Source of the DNA: Oscillospiraceae bacterium
GTDB taxonomy: Bacteria > Bacillota > Clostridia > Oscillospirales > Acutalibacteraceae
DNA length: 6,102 nucleotides
Assembly (NCBI GenBank): GCA_009779455.1
Contig: WREG01000126.1
Span: 1 to 6,102 of the forward strand
Direction of reading: 5' to 3'
Shown here piece after piece: positions 1-4,541 of the stretch. The notes under the pieces are model-generated. The model was not told the origin of the DNA and made no database searches. It worked only from the letters and a program-made list of their open reading frames with translations. The position numbers were made by a program, and so were the translations under genes. Each line of letters starts with the position of its first letter. The stretch's first letter is position 1.

Positions 1-102
1 TGGGTAGACCATCTCCGTGCTTATGTCCGTGAAAAAGCTGACAAGGCCGAGCCAGATTATATTTGAAACGCGTGGTTTCTTTTCGGGATTGGTTTCGGGC
101 AT
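1..102 (-). CDS. Major-facilitator transporter, N-terminal fragment (runs off the left edge)
   Basis: Only the beginning of the gene is present; the rest lies beyond base 1. The reading frame gives a short hydrophilic lysine- and proline-rich lead, then a first membrane helix with the motif WLGLVSFFTDISTEMVYP. The FFTDIS-EM-YP signature at the end of helix 1 is typical of a major-facilitator-superfamily group annotated as putative drug or metabolite exporters; the substrate cannot be told from this fragment. Two in-frame ATG codons are possible, at 117 and at 102. I prefer 102 because GGGGG (111-115) lies 8 bases upstream and can act as a ribosome site, whereas the leader before 117 has no such sequence; that choice is uncertain by five codons. 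The gene is divergent from the two-component operon and shares its upstream region, so common control is possible. Family assignment rests on one helix. Confidence 0.72.
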   Translation of the reverse strand, partial: MPETNPEKKPRVSNIIWLGLVSFFTDISTEMVYP

Positions 103-142
103 TGCGGCATCCCCCATTTAATGTGTGTAGAGGTTTCTTTAA

Positions 143-171
143 ATTATACTCCCGGTTTTTGATAAGGTCAA
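143..171 (-). promoter_or_regulatory. Near-consensus sigma-A promoter of the transporter gene
   Basis: Read on the minus strand, TTGACC (166-171) is followed after 17 bases by TATAAT (143-148). This predicts a transcription start near 136 and a leader of about 20-35 bases. The -35 box lies inside an imperfect operator-like inverted repeat, TGATAA (160-165) and TTATCA (178-183). Confidence 0.75.
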
Positions 172-177
172 TATAAT

Positions 178-200
178 TTATCACAATTTCATCATCATAA
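178..200 (+). promoter_or_regulatory. Putative response-regulator binding region upstream of the two-component operon
   Basis: TTATCACA (178-185) is directly followed by ATTTCATCATCATAA (186-200). Close matches to both elements occur upstream of htrA: TTTTCACA at 4463-4470 and ATTTTATCATCATAC at 4479-4493. The first element begins exactly 39 bases before a candidate -10 in both places (TATGAT at 217-222 here, CATAAT at 4502-4507 there). The site also abuts the -35 of the divergent transporter. Binding by the adjacent regulator is an inference. Confidence 0.4.
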
Positions 201-216
201 GCACATAAAAAAGATG

Positions 217-261
217 TATGATTCGATTAAGCTTGAATTTAATATGCCGATATGATAAAAT
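217..261 (+). promoter_or_regulatory. Candidate promoters of the two-component operon
   Basis: Two readings are possible. TATGAT (217-222) has no good -35 but has the TTATCACA box at the same distance as in the htrA upstream region; it would start near 229 and leave the full ribosome site in the transcript. Alternatively TTGAAT (233-238), a 17-base spacer and TAAAAT (256-261) form a moderate sigma-A promoter. That one would start near 268, almost on the ribosome site (269-274), which makes it less attractive. Confidence 0.35.
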
Positions 262-279
262 TGTTTAGGGTGATTGCTT

Positions 280-960
280 ATGCATAAAATTTTGATAGTT
301 GACGACGAGGACGCCATAAGGGTCGGCCTGCGGGAATACGCCGAATTTATGGGCTATGAGGTTGACGAGGCCGCCGATGGCATGGAGGCTGTGCTGAAGT
401 GCCGCGAAAGCGATTATGATGTGATAATAATGGATGTTATGATGCCCAAGCTCGACGGGTTCACGGCCTGTAAAGAGATAAAGAAAATAAAGGACATCCC
501 CGTGCTTATGCTCTCCGCGCGGTCGGAGGAATACGACAAGCTTTTCGGCTTCGAGACGGGCATAGACGATTATGTCACGAAACCCTTCTCCCCAAAAGAG
601 GTTCTGGCGCGGATAAACGTAATCATATCGCGCAACGGCGGCAAAACGCCCGACGGCGGCGAGGGGCACGAAATATATAACTTTGACGGGCTTAATATTG
701 ATATCACCGCCAGAACAGTTTCGGTTGACGGGGAAAAAGCGGACTTGTCCCCAAAGGAATATGATCTGCTGTTCTACCTCGTAAAAAATAAAAATATAGC
801 CCTCAGCCGCGAAAAACTGCTCACGTCGGTGTGGGGCTATGATTTTTACGGGGACGACAGGACTGTTGACACGCATATAAAGACGCTCAGGATGAATCTG
901 GGAGCGTATAAGGAGCGCATAACTACGCTGCGAGGGGTGGGATACCGTTTTGAAGGATAA
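280..960 (+). CDS. OmpR/PhoB-family response regulator
   Basis: A 226-residue DNA-binding response regulator, the usual length for the OmpR class. Residues 1-118 form the receiver domain: the acidic pocket is D8-D9, the phosphate-accepting aspartate is D52 in the MDVMMPKLDG stretch, the switch serine is S79, the aromatic is Y98 and the conserved lysine is K101 in TKPF. A glycine-rich linker (about 119-130) leads to the winged-helix domain (about 132-226), with LSPKEYDLL, the recognition-helix region DDRTVDTHIKTLR and the closing RGVGYRF. The ATG at 280 is chosen because GGTGAT (269-274) pairs with the 16S tail at 5 bases' spacing; an in-frame TTG at 274 overlaps that site and is rejected. The kinase gene overlaps its end, so the two are one operon. 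The signal is unknown; the motif shared with the htrA upstream region suggests envelope or secretion stress, as an inference. Confidence 0.95.
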   Translation: MHKILIVDDEDAIRVGLREYAEFMGYEVDEAADGMEAVLKCRESDYDVIIMDVMMPKLDGFTACKEIKKIKDIPVLMLSARSEEYDKLFGFETGIDDYVTKPFSPKEVLARINVIISRNGGKTPDGGEGHEIYNFDGLNIDITARTVSVDGEKADLSPKEYDLLFYLVKNKNIALSREKLLTSVWGYDFYGDDRTVDTHIKTLRMNLGAYKERITTLRGVGYRFEG

Positions 961-2398
961 AAGTTTGAAAAATAAAATAAAAAGCCTGAAATTTCAAAAT
1001 TGGCTGTATCTCATGATATTCTCCGTTTCGATTTTGGCCGTGCTGTGGATATTGCAGATCGTTTTTTTCAACAGCTTCTATAAAAGCATGAAAACACGGG
1101 AAATCGTTAGTTTGGGGGACGCTATCGTAAGCGGGTATGACTCCAATATCCTTGAATATTACAGGCTCATGAACGAATACGCTTTCAGGAGCAACCTCAG
1201 GATAATGCTTTTCAGCGAATCGGGGATTGTGAACGCTGTTTTCGACGGTTTTGAGCAGTCGGAGCATAGTCGCGCCATAACCATCCCCCGCGACGAATTG
1301 CTGGGCATAATGGTGAAAATATCCGAAATGCCGGAAAACAGCGACAAAATTTATTATTTGAACAAAGATGCGGGCGGCAGGCTGTCACAGGCAGTTTATA
1401 TAGGAAAAGTGGCTGACGGGCGGAATATTTTTTATGTGTATGTGAGCAGCCCCATACCGCCCGTGGATTCGACGGTGTCCGTCATAAAATCGCAGTTCGG
1501 CATTATTATAGTAATATTATTTGTCCTTTCCCTTATATCCGCTCAGCTGATATCGAAAAAACTTGCCGGTCCCATCGTCAAGCTGACAAAATCGGCGGAA
1601 AATCTGGCAGCGGGCAATTTTGAGGCCGGGTTTTACAGCGGAGGGTATACCGAAGCGCGGGAGCTTGCCTCGGCGCTGGGCTATGCCGCATCGGAGCTGT
1701 CGAAGCTTGACAGCTACAGGAAGGAATTCATTGCAAACGTGTCCCACGACCTTAAAACGCCGCTGACCATCATAAAATTCTACGGCGAATTAATACGGGA
1801 CGTGAACGGCGGCGACGAAAACAAGAGGGGCGCGAACTGCGAGACGATAATAAAAGAGGCCGACCGCCTGACGGACATGGTAAACGAGGTATTGGAGCTT
1901 TCAAAGCTTAATTCGGGGAACGTCACCCTTGTAAAAACAAATATAAATTTAAGCCTTTGCCTTGCGGAGGTTCTTGAAAGCTTTTACGCCCTCACTGAAA
2001 GGGGCGGATATGTTTTCGGTGCCGATATAGATGAAAACATTGCCGTTGACGGCAATGAGCAGTATCTTAAACGGGTGTTTTACAATCTGATAAGCAACGC
2101 GGTGAATTATACGGGCGAAGACAAGAGCGTAAACGTGAGCCTAAAACAAATCAACGGCGCGGCGCGTTTCGAGGTGGCAGACACGGGCGAAGGCATCCCC
2201 CCCGAACGGCTTCAGGGGATATGGGAAAGGTATTATAAGTCAAGCGGCAAAACTACTCATAAACGGGCCGTGACGGGAACGGGCATAGGGCTTTCCATAG
2301 TGAAAAACGCGCTGGAATTGCACGGGGCGCGGTACGGGGTTATGAGCGAGGTAGGCAAGGGCAGCACTTTTTGGTTTGAATTGAGAGTTGAGAGTTGA
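950..2398 (+). CDS. HAMP-domain sensor histidine kinase
   Basis: A 482-residue membrane kinase, the partner of the preceding regulator. Membrane segments lie at about 18-40 and 183-203 and enclose an external sensor region of about 140 residues that I do not recognise. A HAMP linker (about 204-256) follows. The dimerisation/phosphoacceptor domain carries H266 in the NVSHDLKTPL H-box. The ATPase domain has the N-box (N383 and N386 in ISNAVNYT), the G1 box DTGEGIP (D411-P417), an F-box-like IWERYY, and the G2 box GTGIGLS (443-449). The start is uncertain. TTG at 950 overlaps the regulator gene by 11 bases. TTG at 965 is in frame and has AAGGA (953-957) at 7 bases, arguably the better ribosome site. 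The last five codons (LRVES) and the stop come from a heptamer DNA repeat, so the original C-terminus was probably different. Confidence 0.94.
   Translation: MKDKSLKNKIKSLKFQNWLYLMIFSVSILAVLWILQIVFFNSFYKSMKTREIVSLGDAIVSGYDSNILEYYRLMNEYAFRSNLRIMLFSESGIVNAVFDGFEQSEHSRAITIPRDELLGIMVKISEMPENSDKIYYLNKDAGGRLSQAVYIGKVADGRNIFYVYVSSPIPPVDSTVSVIKSQFGIIIVILFVLSLISAQLISKKLAGPIVKLTKSAENLAAGNFEAGFYSGGYTEARELASALGYAASELSKLDSYRKEFIANVSHDLKTPLTIIKFYGELIRDVNGGDENKRGANCETIIKEADRLTDMVNEVLELSKLNSGNVTLVKTNINLSLCLAEVLESFYALTERGGYVFGADIDENIAVDGNEQYLKRVFYNLISNAVNYTGEDKSVNVSLKQINGAARFEVADTGEGIPPERLQGIWERYYKSSGKTTHKRAVTGTGIGLSIVKNALELHGARYGVMSEVGKGSTFWFELRVES
953..957 (+). promoter_or_regulatory. Ribosome-binding site bearing on the kinase start
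   Basis: AAGGA lies 7 bases before the in-frame TTG at 965, inside the last codons of the regulator gene. It supports a kinase start just after the regulator stop, in place of the overlapping TTG at 950, whose upstream GGTGG (936-940) is a poorer match. Confidence 0.4.
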
Positions 2399-2415
2399 GA
2401 ATTGAGAATTGAGAA
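2381..2415 (+). repeat. Tandem heptamer repeat (TTGAGAR), five copies
   Basis: Two TTGAGAG units (2381-2394) are followed by three TTGAGAA units (2395-2415). The array begins inside the kinase gene, supplies its final codons and stop (TGA at 2396-2398), and ends immediately before the terminator. From general familiarity, arrays of this kind recur between genes in Clostridia; no function is evident here. Confidence 0.9.
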
Positions 2416-2416
2416 T

Positions 2417-2469
2417 AAAAAACGCGGCTTCGGGATTGTTTGCCCCGAAGCCGCCGCGTTTTTGTTTTT
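2417..2469. terminator. Bidirectional intrinsic terminator between convergent genes
   Basis: A run of A (2417-2422) precedes a GC-rich stem. CGCGGCTTCGGG (2423-2434) pairs with CCCGAAGCCG...CGCG (2444-2458), with a three-base bulge on the right arm, and T runs follow (2459-2469). With A's on one side and T's on the other it can end both the kinase transcript and the oppositely directed surface-protein transcript, whose stop codon is 7 bases away. Confidence 0.9.
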
Positions 2470-2475
2470 ATCAGT

Positions 2476-4002
2476 TTATATTGCAATAAAGCTAAAGAGG
2501 TTTTGCAGCCATTCGATAATCATGCTAATAAAATCAATAAACCATTGAAAGATATTTGTTACATCATCTGGTTCGGAATATCGTAGGTACGGATAACCGC
2601 TATTTTTTGTTGAATCTATTCTCCATACATTGTCAAAATCGAAACCTTTATAAGAAGATTTATTGCGCATTTCGATTTTTGACAAAGATTTTACGTTTAT
2701 TAAAAATCCGTCTTCGTTTAAATATGGATACGGATCGGCGGGGTCGTTGTTGATAATTTCTTCGTCTCCTTCTACAACGATGGACAACCAAGGACGGAAA
2801 GAAAAATCTAAATAGATAAAAGACGGAATGTTATTAAAATAATAGCAATCTTCTATTAAAGATGATTTAGTGGCGAAACCCACAGTAATTGCCCCAATAA
2901 TTTTATTCCCGTAAAAATCGGATTCGGCTTTTATTATCCCGGTATTATAACAACGGGTAACAAAACCGTCAGATTCTATAACTTCGTCAGTAAAGAAAAC
3001 AGGCACGGAATATCCCACCTGTGTTATAATCCCTGACGCAGAAGCGACAGTATTGGGTGCAATTGCGGTAATATTTCCCGTGTTATAACAATCAACGAGT
3101 GAACCTCCGGTATCTACAGCAATCCCTGAAACATAGGCCATTCCATTAAGATTCTTTACGGTTAATGAACCTGAATTAAAGCATTTTTCAATCAAACTAT
3201 TTGCTGCACCACCTTCAAAAACAATTCCAGTAACAGCAAAACCCCACCCGCTTCCATTTGCTACTAAATTGCCGGAATTAAAACATTTTGAAATTAAATT
3301 TGAATTATAAGAATTCCCGATTCCCGCAAGTAAAGTAAGTTCTGTATTGTCGCTAAAAATACTTATATTTACAGTGTTGAAACAATTTATAAATGATGAG
3401 CTTGTAGCTTCTGCTACGATTCCGCCAACAGATAATGACCCACGCTCATGTGCGGAAAAATTTACAGAGGCACCTGTCATACCGATATTTTTTATTATTC
3501 CTTCATAAACAAAACCGAATAATCCAATATATTCATCAAATGATTCGAGTAATTCATCGGGGTCGTCAGGAATAAACCAATTAAAAACATCAATAGTTAA
3601 AGCTTTTACATTGTTCATATTTTTAACAACATAGCCGTTGCCGTCAAATATACCGGTAAAAGCGTTTGCGTTGAGAACTTCTTGTCGAGGCACATTACCC
3701 AAATCTATATTCCCGGCTATCGGTTTCCATTCAACCTCCGCCAAATTAATATCGTTCATCAGGATATAATTTGCCGACAAATCGTTGCGGATATTGTCCA
3801 AATCGGCAACCGTGTATACGGGTTTGTAGCCCGTCGGCGCTTGTTTCAAATGCGTGACAGGCTCAATAAAATCCCAATTTGTCACGCCGTCGTCGCCTGT
3901 TTTCACCGCCGCCGACGCGGAAAAAGAGAACGCCGCCGCCCAAACGGGCAAGAATAGCACGACCGCCAAGAAACACGCAATGATTTTTTTTGTTTTAAAC
4001 AT
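2476..4002 (-). CDS. Secreted beta-helix-like surface protein with Cys-Phe/Tyr-Asn repeats
   Basis: A 508-residue exported protein of unknown function. Residues 1-32 are a signal peptide: lysines at 4-6, a hydrophobic core to about 24, and a likely cleavage near ASA-A (29-32). Residues 58-130 resemble the opening domain of Clostridia surface proteins (a YTVADLDNIRNDL stretch, then YILMNDINL and FTGIFDGNGY). From about 160 to 391 a GLUG-like repeat recurs with the core [KDNR]C[FY]N[ST]G or variants, at C207, C240, C274, C305, C351 and C386. Spacings of 31-46 residues suggest solenoid rungs. The GYPYLRY end motif (469-475) is followed by a tryptophan- and phenylalanine-rich tail (484-508) that could touch the membrane; there is no LPXTG, S-layer or dockerin motif. 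The start has GGAGG (4011-4015) at 8 bases. An adhesin role is an inference. The repeat-coding body is AT-richer than its own 5' end and its neighbours. Confidence 0.87.
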   Translation of the reverse strand: MFKTKKIIACFLAVVLFLPVWAAAFSFSASAAVKTGDDGVTNWDFIEPVTHLKQAPTGYKPVYTVADLDNIRNDLSANYILMNDINLAEVEWKPIAGNIDLGNVPRQEVLNANAFTGIFDGNGYVVKNMNNVKALTIDVFNWFIPDDPDELLESFDEYIGLFGFVYEGIIKNIGMTGASVNFSAHERGSLSVGGIVAEATSSSFINCFNTVNISIFSDNTELTLLAGIGNSYNSNLISKCFNSGNLVANGSGWGFAVTGIVFEGGAANSLIEKCFNSGSLTVKNLNGMAYVSGIAVDTGGSLVDCYNTGNITAIAPNTVASASGIITQVGYSVPVFFTDEVIESDGFVTRCYNTGIIKAESDFYGNKIIGAITVGFATKSSLIEDCYYFNNIPSFIYLDFSFRPWLSIVVEGDEEIINNDPADPYPYLNEDGFLINVKSLSKIEMRNKSSYKGFDFDNVWRIDSTKNSGYPYLRYSEPDDVTNIFQWFIDFISMIIEWLQNLFSFIAI

Positions 4003-4025
4003 AATTTTAGCCTCCGATTTTTAAT

Positions 4026-4054
4026 TTTACCTGTTAAGGTATAAACATTATAAC
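4026..4054 (+). promoter_or_regulatory. Possible promoter of the XRE regulator, facing the surface-protein promoter
   Basis: TTTACC (4026-4031), a 17-base spacer and TATAAC (4049-4054) on the plus strand. Its -10 overlaps the -10 of the opposing promoter, so the two would compete for polymerase. The -35 is weak. A start near 4061 would give a leader of about 74 bases containing the left operator. Confidence 0.33.
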
Positions 4055-4075
4055 ACACTTTTCCACGAATGTCTA
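4047..4075 (-). promoter_or_regulatory. Strong promoter of the surface-protein gene
   Basis: On the minus strand TAGACA (4070-4075), a 17-base spacer and TATAAT (4047-4052), with a TG-type extended -10 (TGT just before TATAAT). The -35 box lies within the left 16-bp operator (4071-4086), so a protein bound there should block the promoter. Confidence 0.75.
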
Positions 4076-4086
4076 CTATCGCAGAC
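4071..4086. promoter_or_regulatory. Left copy of a 16-bp operator
   Basis: GTCTACTATCGCAGAC is an imperfect palindrome (GTCTAC against GCAGAC). Its reverse complement matches the right copy at 4128-4143 in 13 of 16 bases, including nine consecutive (GTCTGCGAT). It overlaps the surface-protein -35 box. The small XRE regulator is the obvious candidate to bind it; this is not shown. Confidence 0.6.
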
Positions 4087-4120
4087 GATATTTTTTATTT
4101 TTTTGATATTCTTAAAAATA

Positions 4121-4126
4121 AAAGGA
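4121..4126 (+). promoter_or_regulatory. Ribosome-binding site that fixes the XRE start
   Basis: AAAGGA lies 8 bases before the ATG at 4135. The upstream in-frame ATGs at 4069 (no ribosome site) and 4126 (overlapping this site) are disfavoured. Confidence 0.75.
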
Positions 4127-4127
4127 T

Positions 4128-4143
4128 GTCTGCGATGATAGAA
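4128..4143. promoter_or_regulatory. Right copy of the 16-bp operator, on the XRE start codon
   Basis: GTCTGCGATGATAGAA lies between the ribosome site and the first codons of the XRE gene, centred 57 bases from the left copy. A protein bound here would act as a roadblock or autorepress its own gene. Part of the match is coding sequence, which makes conservation by chance unlikely but possible. Confidence 0.5.
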
Positions 4144-4368
4144 TTTGATAAAAATGCGGCCGGAAAGGTAATCAGACGATTAAGAAAAGAGCGGAATTTG
4201 TCGCAAGAGGTGTTCAGCGGCCTCGCGGGGCTTGCCCGCAGCCATTTGGCCATGATTGAAAGCGGCGCGAAACAGCCTAACTTTGAAACAATCTGGCGGG
4301 TCGCCAACGCTTTCGGCCTGCCGCCCCATATGCTTGTTGAGCATATAGAAAAAAGCAGGCCTGATTAA
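4135..4368 (+). CDS. Small XRE-family helix-turn-helix regulator
   Basis: A 77-residue protein that is almost entirely one Cro/C1-type DNA-binding domain (about residues 11-66). The usual landmarks are present: IRRLRKERNLSQEVFSGLAG for helices 1-2, ARSHLAMIESG for the recognition helix and its following turn, then KQPNFETIWRVANAFGLPPHML. It has no partner domain, so it probably acts as a dimeric repressor. It is divergent from the secreted surface protein, and two near-identical operators lie in and near the shared region, one over that gene's promoter and one over its own start codon. This implies repression of both genes. Toxin-antitoxin or mobile-element control is an alternative, but no toxin, integrase or relaxase gene is visible nearby. 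The start is set by AAAGGA at 4121-4126; an extension from 4069 would translate a T-rich leader and is unlikely. Confidence 0.9.
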   Translation: MIEFDKNAAGKVIRRLRKERNLSQEVFSGLAGLARSHLAMIESGAKQPNFETIWRVANAFGLPPHMLVEHIEKSRPD

Positions 4369-4402
4369 GCGTTATGAATAAATCGGAAAACGAATTTACA
4401 AA

Positions 4403-4443
4403 GTAACCGCTGTCATTTGGACGATGGAGCGGCTACATTTTTA
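4403..4443 (+). terminator. Intrinsic terminator after the XRE gene
   Basis: GTAACCGCT (4403-4411) pairs with AGCGGCTAC (4428-4436) with one mismatch. A small inner pairing (GTC/GAC) lies in the loop, and a run of five T's follows (4438-4442). It separates the XRE gene from htrA. Confidence 0.7.
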
Positions 4444-4462
4444 TAAATAAAAATCAATCAAA

Positions 4463-4507
4463 TTTTCACAAAACCCGCATTTTATCATCATACAGAGAGG
4501 GCATAAT
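4463..4507 (+). promoter_or_regulatory. Likely activator-dependent promoter of htrA
   Basis: A -10-like CATAAT (4502-4507) has no recognisable -35; the place of the -35 is taken by ATTTTATCATCATA (4479-4492). TTTTCACA lies at 4463-4470, centred near -47 of the predicted start. Both elements have counterparts upstream of the response-regulator gene. A missing -35 with upstream boxes fits an OmpR-class activator. The octamer equals the one I recall from the CssR-controlled htrA promoters of Bacillus subtilis. Confidence 0.5.
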
Positions 4508-4541
4508 ATAGACATAACAAATTACGAAAGGACTGAAACAA

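Noticed and set aside
274..279. TTG start for the response regulator at 274
   Set aside because: The codon overlaps the ribosome site GGTGAT (269-274); the ATG at 280 is correctly spaced and gives the standard N-terminus of the family.
265..876. Minus-strand open frame (203 codons) opposite the response regulator
   Set aside because: It is a shadow of a fully recognisable receiver/winged-helix gene, with no sensible domain or start signal.
2381..2415. CRISPR-like or insertion-sequence repeat
   Set aside because: The 7-base units are directly adjacent with no spacers and no transposase or terminal inverted repeats; it is a simple tandem array.
3973..3984. Lipobox-like IIAC at residues 7-10 of the surface protein
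   Set aside because: The cysteine comes before the hydrophobic core, so a lipoprotein signal cannot be formed; a normal signal-peptidase site near residue 31 fits better.
4069..4134. N-terminal extension of the XRE regulator from the ATG at 4069
   Set aside because: There is no ribosome site before 4069, the stretch is T-rich leader, and AAAGGA at 4121-4126 is ideally spaced for the ATG at 4135.
4374..4406. Short frame MNKSENEFTK after the XRE gene
   Set aside because: Ten codons, no ribosome site, and its end runs into the terminator stem; no support as a gene.
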